From NCBI GenBank assembly GCA_036435485.1, contig CM071597.1, positions 175,752,147 through 175,816,146 on the forward strand: DNA of 64,000 nucleotides, written 5' to 3'. This document shows, piece after piece, positions 46,753 to 58,953 of the stretch. This DNA comes from Saposhnikovia divaricata (lineage: Eukaryota; Streptophyta; Magnoliopsida; Apiales; Apiaceae). The stretch's first letter is position 1; each line of letters opens with the position of its first letter. The position numbers were made by a program, and so were the translations under genes. Under the pieces are notes generated by a model. It was not told the origin of the DNA. It worked only from the letters and a program-made list of their open reading frames with translations, and did no database searches.

Positions 46753-47420
46753 TTAGTAAACGGCGTAGCAATCTTCGAAAAATCTTGCACAAATCTTTGG
46801 TATCTCTCTTCAGTAGGAGTTCTCGGTCTACTCCAATCCACCACAGCTTCGATCTTGGCAGGGTCCACTCTAATCCCTTCTTTACTAATCACATGTCCTA
46901 AAATTTGCACTTCTTGCAACCAAAACTCACACTTAGAAAACTTCGCATACAATCTTTCTTTTCTCAGGGTCTCCAATGTTATTCTTAAATGCTCGGCATG
47001 CTCTTCAGGGCTCCTTGAGTATATAAGGATGTCATCAATAAATACAATAATGAATTGATCCAGATATCTCTTGAATACCCTATTCATTAAATCCATAAAC
47101 ACAGCTGGCGCATTTGTCAATCCGAAAGCCATCACTAAAAATTCAAAATGTCCATATCGCGTACGAAAAGCAGTCCTCGGAATATCTTCTGGCTTAATCT
47201 TTAACTGGTGATAACCTGACCTTCAATCAATCTTAGAAAAATAAGCAGCTCGTTTTTAGTTGCTCAAAAAATTATCTATTCTTGGTAATAGATACTTATT
47301 CCTAATAGTTAACATATTTAAGCTCTTGATAATCAATGTATACTCTCATGCTTTCATCCTTCTTAATAATTAACACTGGTGCTCCCCACTGGGACACACT
47401 AGGCCTTATAACTCCTTTAT
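46753..47420 (-). pseudogene. Tekay 2 reverse transcriptase
   Basis: Minus strand: FLMMAFGLTNAPAVF-type sequence, FIDDILIYSRSPEEHAEH (catalytic Asp pair) and CEFWLQEVQILGHVIS. The upstream part (47160-47420) still shows the GYHQ and SPWGAP regions, but with stops and frame changes. A few codons of the FLGLAGYY block are deleted near 46800. It is cut at 46747 by the LTR-like insertion. Confidence 0.8.
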
Positions 47421-49832
47421 CCAAAAGATCTTGTAATTACATAAATAACTACTTCATCTCCACAGCCTTGTCGATGTAACCGTCTTGATTTCATAAACGT
47501 CAATTTCTTATCTTGCTTTTATCCTTGAAATTAAACTTCCTTATCATTCTTAATCCTTAACCAACCGTCCAATCTATATTCTTAATAGCTTCATTCATAA
47601 CCATACTCCCTCAGTTAAAGCTTTGAGAAAATAATATTGAGAAATTTCCCAATCATTCTTACTCCACTTTCAACGTACAATGTCGATCGAGAAGGGAATA
47701 ACTGAGAATCTTCTATCTATCCTTAATCTCATTGTTTTACTGAGGTACCAATTACCTTGGAAAACATATATATCTTATTCGTAATACAAACTATTCCGGG
47801 GTCATAGTCCTCCAATATCATACTCAATATCAATTAAGCTCCAAAAATTCCAATGTCCACTAATATCAAAACTTGACTTAGCATGCGTACACCCGAATAA
47901 ACTTCACCAATTATTGACTTAACACCTTCAATATTCATTTAAACTTTACTATATCAATTTCTCAAGAATCAACTTCTAAAACATTACTCTGCATACTCTA
48001 TAAATCCTAAATTTTAGACTCTGCTCATAATAACTCCAACATTTGCCAATAACTGAATAAATGAAATAAAATACACTTCCACCATTCATCTCCTTTTCCT
48101 TACCATCTTATTTCATTTTAGTCAAATCTCCTTTTTGTTGCCAATAATCTCAATTCTTTATACTATACTCACATAAATTATTAACTCCAACCCAGTCACT
48201 TTACTCTTTATCCAAAACTTCACTTTCTGTTGAAATTTCTTAGAAACAAACTATCTAACTTTGTTCTGCTTTTCTCAAGTTTTGTTTTTTTATTCTAAAT
48301 TTATATTCAACAATTGGTCTCAAAAATATTCCATTCCTTGTGATATTCAATCTGCTATATCCAAAGTAAAACTTATAATAATCATAAATCCATAATTAAT
48401 CCTTTCTCAACAACAATTTCCACTTATCAAATATCTCTACCATTATTTAACTTTCGACATTCACCAAATTAGCACTTTGATACTCTTGTCACATATTAAA
48501 CCTTGTATATATATCGTCAATCCAATAAGCAAACTGGCTTAATGCTCCATCCCTATTGTAATATATCATTCTCTCAGACTTGCTCAACCAATTCTCCATT
48601 GACATTAATGGAACCTTGACTACTTAGGATATCATCGCGTCTATCTTCGCTACTTCCAATCATTGATAGCTTCAAGAATTATAAGGGTTTATAGCGAAAC
48701 GAATTAATAAATAAGTAGGTATCAACATGTCTGAATATTAGTTGAATTTTGTTTAAAAAGAATTTTCATAAAAGAATCTAACCGAGAGACCAATATGATC
48801 ACCGAACTTTTATTAGGTTGTATTTGTCAATTAGGTCAACCGCCCTAGTACAAAAAGATGGCCAGTCTTTAGTACTTTCATGACAAATACAATTAGTGGC
48901 GTCCCACCAGACTTCTATCACAAAGATAAGATGTCCCCGAATCCCCTATATATATAGGGTTGTCCATCCCATTTTGAATAAAGAGAATTAAATATACAGG
49001 AAGAAACAAAAAGAGTTCAAGAATCTTAAAATTTTCGTATATAAAGTGGGATTAAGTATCCTCTGAAAAATAAGGTTATTTCGAAAAGAATAGGATTGTG
49101 TTTAAGTATATCTGATATACAAAGATTCTCAAAAATCGAAGTACAATTGATCATCACACGGATGCATCAACTATTGAGTAAAGAAATATTTAAGAAATTC
49201 ATAATTACTCATAATCTCACTCTTATCGGCTAAGTGCTAATACACTTAGTTGTCAAAACCGGCCTGACAAAAATGAGTTGAATAACTAAGAAGATCTCAA
49301 TTCATTCTCGATTTTTAATCATCACTGTGCAACAAATGCTTCAGCGACAATATAAACCGTGAATTAGTTACAACAATTCAGAATGGTAATAAGAATTGAT
49401 TCCTTTTTAAAACAATTCCCTCAGACAATGGATTAAATGAGAACAATGGCTAATAGGGAATAGTTACGCCCTTACTCCAAACAATTATCGATATTCATGT
49501 TCACATCACACTTATAGTTCTTCTCGTACTCTTTCTATGCCATTCGCATCGTAATTAAAGTCACAGAAGGAATACTAGAAAGTATACAAAGGTCTTCAGA
49601 TGTCGTCTTCCAAACTTTTATCTCCAAATTTATTGCCTCGTCCATAGCCGGTCCTTCGGATGAATCAATCTCTTACTTGCACGATATATTGAAATAGTAG
49701 TCGCAACTCTCGTCTTGAAATCTTAAGACGAATCTTATCTTAAATCGTTCTACCTAACGTCTTACTTAAATACTTACTCCTAATTGTCCTAACTTGTTTC
49801 AGTGACCATAACCTGTCTCTCTGATACCAACC
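47421..49832 (-). other. Tekay 2 leader and missing gag/protease region
   Basis: No frame over 60 codons and no gag or protease motif. Aligned, on the minus strand, with 14258-16230 of Tekay 1 in many places. The primer site TTGGTATCAGAGAG (minus strand, about 49818-49831) lies next to the LTR. Confidence 0.65.
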
Positions 49833-51051
49833 TGTGACACCCCCAAATCCGGGGTCAGGATTTGGTGCCACAACCAATACAATTAAGTATAACTTAATCA
49901 TACAGACGACCCCTCAACAAGGATCGATCTCAGGTTATAGTATGAAACAAGAAACTAAATCACAACAACTATTATACCTTTTTATCTGAAGCGCGGTCCA
50001 TGCTGACTCTGCAACCTAATCTTTAGAGATCACCTCATCGCTCTCAATCAAATTGTCATTCGAAGATAGTTAATCCGTAACTCTAACTGAAAGGGGAGGG
50101 AAAATAAAGCAAGAATGAGCCAACAATGCTCAGCAAGCTATTAATAAAGTGAAACAATAATATCTCTATAATTCATTGATGAATGATATCAATGATCAAT
50201 TTAACTCAAGGGAGTAATTTCACTTCCATTAGAGGATTAAACTTTTCATTCTTCAAAACATAACTGATACTGACACCTGAATATGATAGGGGATCAACTG
50301 ATAACAAGATAGAATAGATCTGCTGGAAATATTAAAAGTAGTACTGGCATTTGATAATGATAGGGCATCATTTAGTAATTAGGCTAGCAATAGATAATTC
50401 AAAACTGCGTAAAGCAATAACATTTCATAATTATAAAAGCAATCATCATTTTATGAAAACATATTGGAGTTTTAAATATAACAGAGAATACAGGTGATCA
50501 GCCCGTAAATTCCCCATACCGGACACAAAGTCCCTCTGGTCATCATTTCTTCTCATTACGATTGCTTGGGTTCCCAAGAGGCAACACATTGGCCTATAAG
50601 GGTGTCGGGCTGGACAAACCAGAACTACACAATACTACTTTATAAAACTGACGGGACTTTCATCCCGTCTCTCCAATCGCTAGGAATCCGTGGAAACCAT
50701 TAAGAAGGAGTTCCTAACACCTTTTTATAAAATTCTCATTTTAAATAACAAAACTCTTTTTAACTTTCAAAACTCATTTTAATATCATAAAACATTTCAA
50801 CTCTTTAACCTCTTTCGAAAAACCTTTACTTCATGGTAATTTCGACTCTCTCATAACAAATCAGCCCAGTCTAGGTAACCTCAAAGTAATCTTACGAAAA
50901 CATTTCATTTTGATTTGCAATGATAAAAGTCAAAGGGTTTGACCAAGTTTTCTGACATCAATGAAGTGGGGATACAAGTCTGGATCAAATAGATTTAGAC
51001 TCAAAGGTATCAAGAAAATTGATCAAATTTCAAGTTTTATGAAAACAGTAA
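49833..51051 (-). repeat. Tekay 2 5' LTR, part 1
   Basis: Begins TGTGACACCCCC on the plus strand (the LTR end) and matches the 3' half of the Tekay 1 LTRs. Stops at TAA (51049-51051), the target of the MITE. Confidence 0.87.
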
Positions 51052-51363
51052 GAGCATCCAATGGTAAAACCTGTTAGTTAAATTCATCTATGTGTCACCT
51101 ACATGGTATCTATGTGGCACATTTTAGATATTAAGAAAAAATTCAATACTCCAACCATTATCTCTTAGCAAAAAAATATAGATAACTAAAATTGGGCTAG
51201 CTACATTTGTAAAACCTGTAAATCTATTAGGTATAATTTTATATAATATAATTATACATAATACCATTGGAGTAAACCTAGAACCTCTTAGCTATAATTT
51301 TAGATAATTATCAATATATTATATTATAGCAAACAAATATACATAACACCCTTGAAGATGCTC
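51052..51363. mobile_element. Tourist/PIF-Harbinger-type MITE
   Basis: 312 bp flanked by TAA (51049-51051 and 51364-51366). The terminal inverted repeat is GAGCATCCAATGG against GAGCATCTTCAAGG from the other end. The AT-rich interior has no ORF. A 3-base TAA target and GAGCATC ends are typical of Tourist-like elements. The Tekay 1 LTRs have the empty site (about 21305). Confidence 0.82.
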
Positions 51364-51366
51364 TAA

Positions 51367-53260
51367 GGTATTTAAATTCTTGGATCGGTATTTAGGCCAT
51401 AAGGAATTATGTAATAATAGGGTCAACATAGGTTTGACTGGTCACGGACATAGGTCAAATGGAACACTGGTTTATCTGATATGTCTATGAAAGACTCTGG
51501 TTGACATATATGGTCATGAAGTAATTAGAAGGATTTAGGCTACACAAGTTTTATGATCAACATGGTATAAGATAGGCATGCTTGGATCAACATATGATAA
51601 ATAACAAGAGCAAATATGCTTCACTTGAACAATAAGTGAAGGATAGAAATACTTGCCTCAATACGAGTAATTCTGTTTCCAACATCAATTCGTTACTCAC
51701 TTTGCGTCAGTCTCTACTTCTTTATATGACGGTCTCTAAACGACTACACATCCATCTTTCTTCTATAATTCGTCCGTCCCGATATCAATATACTTGTCAA
51801 CTCCGATAAATATCTTCGTTCTTGAAATTCCATCTACACGCATAATGACTTCTTACCGGCTTCCTACTTGCACCTATAATAAGGTAAAGTACTATTTCAG
51901 TACACTATACTCCTCAATCATATAAATATTTTCTACCCAACGGTTCCTATAACGCATTAACACTTAATACTTATACACACATTAATTATACTAAACATAT
52001 TCACCAAGTAATTTCACATAATCAAGTAATCACTTAAGCACTTAGCAATTAGAATATGCTTCTCACATAAGCCACTTAGCATTTAGCAGATAAGCATAGC
52101 TCATAAACAATCATGCTATTTAACACATACTTTACTTCATATATTCTCACGAAAATCGGACATAGTCTCCTTTATAATATAGACTATTCCTCGGAAAATA
52201 TCTAGCTCCAAACTCGCAATCAAGTACCTATGATGGATATAAGATCCACCTTCAAGCCCAAGGATTTATTTATCTCATATTAATTCATAATCATACTACT
52301 AATTTCCGTTCATGCTTACAACTCATAAATTACTATCAAATTGAACTAATAAACTTATTAATCAAACTTAATCCGAAACAAGATTTCAAACTAGAAACAT
52401 GACTACACACGCTTTACTCAAACATTTTTAGTAAATCGAAAAATAATCATTTTGATACAAATTTTGGTATACACCTTCCTGAATATCAACAGGATCTCGC
52501 ATAAAAATTTCATCTCCAAAACATTTTTATTAGTCCAAAAACGAACTGAACAACTCACACATCAGCACAGAAAATTCTGCTCTGCGCGGTCTTTACTAAA
52601 ACCTACATAACGTTTTACTCGTTAACTTAAACGACACAAGGTTTTCGCGTGGACAAACTAGACTCCGAGTAGAACTTTTGCATACTATACCCACTGTCCA
52701 GAACAGGGAATACACAGTCACGAAAATCAGAACAGAACAGGTCAGTGCAGATTACATGAAAACCAATTCTTAACCACAAGACTCAACATATACTTATTGA
52801 AACATTCCAATAAATTAACAATAATTCATATACATCAAGTTTACACATATTTTCAATTATCATGCTGAAAACTCAAACAAAAGTTATACAAACTATGACA
52901 TGCAAATCCTGAACTTCAACTATATTAACATACAATCCTTTACAAAGATAATCAAATCATATTCAAACTTATAACATCAAACTTAGACTAAAATGTATAT
53001 TATTAACTGAAATTTTGTAAAACAATCAAAGATTCCACATGCAACTAAATCCACATAGCATTTAAATCATAAAATTCACATCACGAGATAAAACCCAAGT
53101 CACCGACTCATTTGGACTCATCGCTGGTGATGGCGGTCTCGAGCGGCGGCCGGAAAATGGCACCTCCACATCTGACCACCCCCAAACTCTTTCCTTGTTC
53201 CTTATTCCTCCATTAACAACAATCGAACAGCCCCCAAATCAAGATGTATGTCACACCCAC
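51367..53260 (-). repeat. Tekay 2 5' LTR, part 2
   Basis: LTR sequence resuming after the MITE; ends with CCCAC (53256-53260), the target of the Tat-like element. Its 51573-52300 part aligns with the left remnant of the 3' LTR. Confidence 0.86.
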
Positions 53261-53770
53261 TGTTGTGGAATAAAAAGTAGGGTATATTTATTACGTATTA
53301 ACTACTAGGGTTTGTGGGAGCTTCGAGCCTTAATGGCTGCTCTTGTTGTCGGGGACTAACTCGGTCCTAACAAGATGCCTACGTACCTTGATGAATATCA
53401 AGAATCAAGCCAAAAAACGTAGTTCTGAGGTGAGGGGTCTGACCCTTTATATAGACTGAGAAGCCTTAGAATTAAGGTAGGAGTTGGAGACTTAATAGAT
53501 AAGTCACCTCCTTGAGGAAAGTTCTAGACTCCTTCCTTGTAGGAGTCTGTTGCCATATCGAATTGGATGCCTTGGAGGCTAAGTCTTGTAGAGATAATGT
53601 CCTTATCTGACACTTATTGCTGAGCTGTTTATTACCCCTAATATTAATTACGAAATTAATATTATAATTGGGGTTTTGGGCCCACCTGGTGGGCCCCACG
53701 TTTGGACCATTCTTGGCCTAATTAATGCCACATTAAATGTGTCTTTAGGGCTTATTTTCAGCCCATATCA
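53261..53770 (-). repeat. Tat-like 3' LTR (510 bp)
   Basis: Plus strand TGTTGTGGAATAA to CCCATATCA. Contains a hairpin, GGGCCCACC-T-GGTGGGCCC, at 53678-53696. Identical in length to the other LTR. Confidence 0.92.
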
Positions 53771-54089
53771 TTTGCCCCCCAACTTCTAGGAAAACTGATC
53801 AGGTTTTCGTAGAAGTTATATTTGTCTTAATCGAGACTCGGGGTCATTTTTATCCCTTACCTGGGACGTTTTAATTTTCCTACCCTTACATGGGGGTTTT
53901 GGTTTACACTAGTGTTTCACATATATCGCCTTATTGTAAAGTGTGGAGCGACCGACACATTTACGACGATTGACCTTATTCGAGGCTTTAACTTGTGCTT
54001 GCTTTTAGCTATTTTGGCACTTTTATAGAGCTTTTATGCATTATTAGCATAAAGTATTGCTCAATTTGTCGAGAAAATATTTCTATAAT
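53771..54089 (-). other. Tat-like polypurine tract and adjoining spacer
   Basis: On the minus strand AAGTTGGGGGGCAAA (53771-53786) abuts the 3' LTR and would prime plus-strand synthesis. The rest is non-coding and leads into the 51-bp array. Confidence 0.75.
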
Positions 54090-55352
54090 TTTCCTCGTAT
54101 TTTTCTGTACATTTCCTAATATTTTAGGAATTTTTATGTACTCACAGGTATTTTTCGTAATTTTTCCTAATAATTTAGGAATTTTTATGTACCAGCAGGT
54201 ATTTTCCTTAATTATTCCTAATAATTTAGGAATTTTTATGTACCAAAGGTATTTTCCGTAATTTTTCCTAATAATTTAGGAATTTTTATGTACAAGCAGG
54301 TATTTTCCTAAATTATTCCTAATAATTTAGGAATTTTTATGTACCCACATGTATTTTTCTTAATTATTCCTAATAATTTAGGAATTTTTATGTAACCACA
54401 GGTATTTTTCGTAATTATTCCTAATAATTTAGGAATTTTTATGTACCCACAGGTATTTTTCTAAATTATTCCTAATAATTTAAGAATTTTTATGTACCCA
54501 CGGGTATTTTTCTTAATTATTCCTAATAATTTAGGAATTTTTATGTACCCACAGGTATTTTTCTTAATTATTCCGAATAATTTAGGAATTTTTATGCACC
54601 CACAGGTATTTTTCGTAATTTTTCCTAATAATTTAGGAATTTTTATGTACCCACGGGTATTTTCCTTAATTATTCCTAATAATTTAGGAATGTTTATGTA
54701 CCCACAGGTATTTTTTGTAATTTTTCCTAATAATTTAGGAATTTTTATGTACCCATAGGTATTTTTCGTAACTTTTCCTAATAATTTAGGAATTTTTATG
54801 TACCCACAGATATTTTTCGTAATTTTTCCTAATAATTTAGGAATTTTTATGACCCACAGGTATTTTTCTTAATTATTCCTAATAATTTAGGAATTTTTAT
54901 TTACCCACGGGTATTTTTCTTAATTTTTCCTAATAATTCAGGAATTTTTATGTACCCACAGGTATTTTTCTTAATTATTCCTAATAATTTAGGAATTTTT
55001 AATGTACCCACGGGTATTTTTCTTAATTTTTCCTAATAATTTAGGAATTTTTATATACCCACAGGTATTTTTCTTAATTATTCCTAATAATTTAGGAATT
55101 TTTAATGTACCAAAAGGTATTTTCCTAATAATTTAGGAATTTTTATGTACCCACGGGTATTTTTCGTAATTATTCCTAATAATTTAGGAATTTTTATGTA
55201 CCAGCAGATATTTTTCTTAATTATTTCTAATAATTTAGGAATTTTTATGTACCAACAGGTATTTTTCTAAATTATTCCTAATAATTTAGGAATTTTTATG
55301 TACCAACAGGTATTTTTCTAAATTATTCCTAATAATTTAGGAATTTTTTATG
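54090..55352. repeat. Tandem array, about 25 copies of a 51-bp unit
   Basis: Units start with GGAATTTTTATG, followed by a variable TACCCACAGG-type segment, TATTTTTC and TTCCTAATAATTTAGGAA. Spacing is 50-52 bp (for example 54127, 54178, 54229, 54279). Each unit contains the inverted repeat TTCCTAA-TAAT-TTAGGAA. Because 51 is divisible by three, open frames with a 17-residue repeat appear on the plus strand (54492-54758), antisense to the element; I regard them as accidental. The spacing is variable enough for normal satellite drift, and there are no spacers as in CRISPR arrays. Confidence 0.93.
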
Positions 55353-55936
55353 TCAACTTACAAAGTTCAGGGGCTGAATTATAAATATATAAACTAGTGG
55401 ATCAACTCGTAATTCAGCAGAACTTCAGGTACTAAACAACACTTTGCCATAAAAATATTAACCTGGTCATTCGACCAGGTTTCTCGTCGAAATAAGGTCG
55501 TTGATTTCTTTTGGTCGAACTGTTTCTCGAACAGAAATCCTGCTCGTTTCGAGCAGGAATGAGGTCGCCCTTTTTTTCATTTTTTTTTTCATCTCTTTTA
55601 TTTTAAAATATTATTATTCAATAATAATATTTTCTTTGTCCGAATCCCGGATAATTTCGATCCCGAATCGGAAGTGTCCCCCTTGGATAAAATTTCACTC
55701 GAATAAAATTCGACCCGAATTTTATTATTATTATTTTTAATAATAATAATTATAATTTTTGTAATTTTAGAGGGGTCCTCAGCCCTAATATTTTCGTAAT
55801 TTAAGATCGCATTTTTGGCCTCATTGGCTCCCAAATCTTTAAAATTCGTCCCGAATTGAGGTCATTCATGATTCTAGGCACATAAAAATTTTCATCATCT
55901 AGCCCTTTTTTTTGTACCAGAATTCGTGGTATTTTA
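55353..55936. other. Spacer between the two arrays
   Basis: No gene. At 55455-55570 are diverged GGTCGAA/TTCGACCAGG motifs related to the second array. Bases 55575-55760 are an A/T-rich stretch with a TTATTATTATT microsatellite-like run. Confidence 0.6.
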
Positions 55937-57200
55937 GATCAGGATTTTGATCAGGAATGCTGACCCTAGGTCAGGATCTTCGATCAGGATGCTGACCCCT
56001 AGGTCAGATTTTCGACCAGGAATGCTGACTCTTAGGTCAGGAGTTTCGATCAGGATGCTGACCCTGACCCCTAGGTCAGGATTTTCGATCAGGAATGCTG
56101 ACCCCTAGGTCAGGATTTTCGATCAGGATGCTGACCCCTAGGTCAGGATTTTCGATCAGGAATGCTGACCCTGACCCTTAGGTCAGGATTCTGATCAAAA
56201 TAAGGGCCTTCCTAGCTTCTTGGTCGAACAGATTTTCGATCAGGATTCCTAGTCGTTTCGACCAGGATCTTGGTCGAAATAAAGGCCAACTTTGGCTTAG
56301 TCGAACGGACTTTCGATCAGGAATCCTGACCCTTAGGACAAGATTTTCGATCAGGAATGCTAACCCTGACCCTTAGGTCAGGATTTTCGATCAGGATGCT
56401 GACCCCTAGGTCAGGATTTTCGATCAGGAATGCTGACCCTGACCCTTAGGTCAGGATTCTGATCGAAATAAGGGCCTTCCTAGCTTCTTGGCCGAAAAGA
56501 TTTTCGATCAGGATTCCTAGTCGTTTCGACCAGGATCTTGGTCGAAATAAATGCCAACTTTGGCTTAGTCGAACGGACTTTCGATCAGGAATGCTGACCC
56601 TTAGGTCAGGATTTTTGATCAGGGTGCTGACCCTTAGGTAAGGATTTTCGATCAGGAATGCTGACCCTGACCCTTAGGTCAGGATTTTCGATCAGGATGC
56701 TGACCCCTAGGTCAGGATTTTCGATCAGGAATGCTGACCCTGACCCTTAGGTCAGGATTCTGATCGAAATAAGGGCCTTCCTAGCTTCTTGGTCGAACAG
56801 ATTTTCGATCAGGATTCCTAGTCGTTTCGACCAGGATCTTGGTCGAAATAAAGGCCAACTTTGGCTTAGTCGAACGAACTTTCGATCAGGAATGCTGACC
56901 CTTAGGTCAGGATTTTTGATCAGGATGCTGACCCTTAGGTAAGGATTTTCGATCAGGAATGCTGACCCTTAGGTCAGGATTTTTGATCAGGATGCTGACC
57001 CTTAGGTCAGGATTTTCGATCAGGAATGCTGACCCTTAGGTCAGGATTCTGATCGAAATAAGGGCCTTCCCAGCCTCTTGGTCGAAAGGATTTTCGATCA
57101 GGATTCCTGGTCGTTTTGACCAGGATCTTGGTCGAAGTAAGGGCCAATTTTTCGCTTCGTCGAATGATTTTTCGACTAGGATTCTTGGTCGTCTCGACCA
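55937..57200. repeat. Tandem array of a 34-36-bp unit in a roughly 290-bp higher-order pattern
   Basis: The basic unit is GATCAGGAATGCTGACC followed by CTTAGGTCAGGATTTTC, with an inverted repeat CTGACC-GGTCAG in each. Runs of two to seven units are separated by a roughly 130-bp spacer starting TGATCGAAATAAGGGCC at about 56192 (variant), 56460, 56761 and 57050, giving steps of 268, 301 and 289 bp. That is higher-order organisation. Many units carry an extra CCTGACC insertion. Confidence 0.92.
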
Positions 57201-57985
57201 GGATTTTGGTCGAAATAAAGGCCTCTTAATGGCTTTCAGGTGTCTTCGACTGTGTGACTTCGGCCTATGGCCTTTCGGGAGGTGCTCGGTCGGGCGAGCT
57301 CGGCTGTTGCCCTTCGCGAGGGACTTCGGTTAGGGCTACTCGGCCTTGAGGCTTCCTTGAGGTGCCTCGGCCTTGTGGCCTCGGTTAGATCGAATGAAAT
57401 TTCTTAAGTTCCTGAGTTCCTTGTTTTTGAGCCCAAATTCTTTGCATTGGAGTCAAGCTAGAGTTCTTGGAAACCTTGTTTGGCACCATGGCTTTCATAT
57501 TTTTTACTACTTGTTGTTCTTGATTTAAAAAGGAGAACTCGTTCGGTGTTGGAGTCCCTTAGTTCTTGCCCCCCTTGCTTCATATAGTGGAGGTCTTGCT
57601 TCTCGGTTGATCGCTCAAGAAGTTCATTTGCCACTAAGCACTCAACTTTAAGTCTGGTGTGCCTTGGCTGGTTGCCAATCCTCTATCTTACTTCTAGGTT
57701 TCCAACCTTCTTCTTATACTTGTAGAACCTTGGCTAGGTTTTAAGTAGCCTGATGCCTCTTGTCAGGTTCGTTTGGAGGCAGATAACCTTGTTGGCCATC
57801 AAGGCTTGAATCTTGAGATTTGAAGTTCAAGACCTCAAGTGTGGAATTGTAAAGGACCTCTTATCTCAACACTATCATTAACAGTTTCTGTACCTTGAAG
57901 GCATTATCAAGGGGCCAACCAGTCTCAAGATGAGTTTTAGGGTCTATCCTTCAGCTTACATCAGCTGGTGCTACCAACTTCGAAT
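57201..57985. other. Tat-like interior without a recognised gene
   Basis: Bases 57230-57390 are G+C-richer with CTTCGGCC/CTCGGCCTTG repeats. The remainder has no coding motif that I recognise. Integrase, expected between RNase H and the arrays, is not here. Confidence 0.55.
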
Positions 57986-58565
57986 TGATGGTCGGGTCTT
58001 CAGGACCTGGAAGTATCCTTGAATATTTGAACATATTCTTTTCTAGCCTCAAACTCTTCATTGACTTATGAGACTACCAGCTTTGAGTCTCCACAGACTT
58101 TCAAGTTTTTGACCCCCAGGGCTCTTGTCTGTCCAAGGTCGGCTATCAGAGCTTCATACTCCGCCTCATTGTAGGTTGTTTGGAAGTCCAACTTCAAGGC
58201 ATACTCGAGTGTGAACCCATCGGGGCTTTGCAGAACTTAACCTGCACCACTGGTTTTTGTTTTTGATGCTCCATGAAAATAGAGCTTTTTGTTTTTGATG
58301 CCCCATCAAAATAGAGAATCCAATACTCCTTCTTCTCTTCCATGGGTTTCTCACCTTGCTGACCTTCCTGGTCTATTACCTCCTGCCCCCCGACTTCTTG
58401 GTTGTTAATGGTATATTCAACCACGAAGTCAGCTAGAGCCTGGGTTTTGATGGTCGTCCCTGCTTGTACATAACATCAAATTTTTCTAGTTTGATTGCCC
58501 ACTTGATGAGCCTTCCATTGGCTTTCGGGCTATGCAATATGTTTCTTCAGCGGGTGTTCCATCAG
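57986..58565 (-). pseudogene. Tat-like RNase H and RT-connection remnant
   Basis: On the minus strand: GRLIKWAIKLEKFDVMY (about 58470-58530, RT-RNase H connection), then YTINNQEVGGQEV (58385-58424), WILYFDGASK (first RNase H acid, near 58310), and LEYALKLDFQTTYNEAEYEAL (second acid, near 58160-58215). Frames change several times; part of the segment around 58235-58310 is locally duplicated. A shattered fragment. Confidence 0.7.
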
Positions 58566-58953
58566 GACTTCAACGTTTGTCTTTATCCAGGGTCCTTCAA
58601 GGACTTAAACTCTTATCTGCTGTAACCTAACTCTACCCTTCGGGGTATGCATTTGTTTGTTTTCATTCGTGTATTCTTTTATTTTCGGTACTTGGTCATC
58701 TTTGACTCACACATCAGGTGCTTGGCACATAAATAAAATCACAATCAATAAATGGAAAACAAACATGCATTAATAACTTGAAATGGGTTCAACCCTTACA
58801 TAGAGTACTACTGTCCTACTCGGAGCAACATGCTCTGCAATGGTTTTAATGAACCTTATTTCTACTTCTACTTTATAAATATGAAGCTAAGTCCTACTAG
58901 GATAACTTAAGCCCAATCGGGGTTTTGCAAGACTAGGTATGCACCACTTAATT
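58566..58953. other. Non-coding segment where the RT core would be expected
   Basis: No RT motif, no FMDD/FIDD-type site and no frame. It joins the protease frame to the RNase H remnant, so the RT core has been removed or replaced here. Confidence 0.6.

Noticed and set aside
53472..53699. Identical 75-codon frames at 53472-53699 and 61868-62095
   Set aside because: They are the two copies of the LTR; no known domain and no separate gene evidence.
55598..55834. Frames at 55501-55740 and 55598-55834
   Set aside because: AT-rich microsatellite-like sequence between the two arrays; composition explains the open frames.
54090..57200. Regular repeats resembling a CRISPR array
   Set aside because: Units are contiguous and diverged, without unique spacers, and lie inside a plant retrotransposon.
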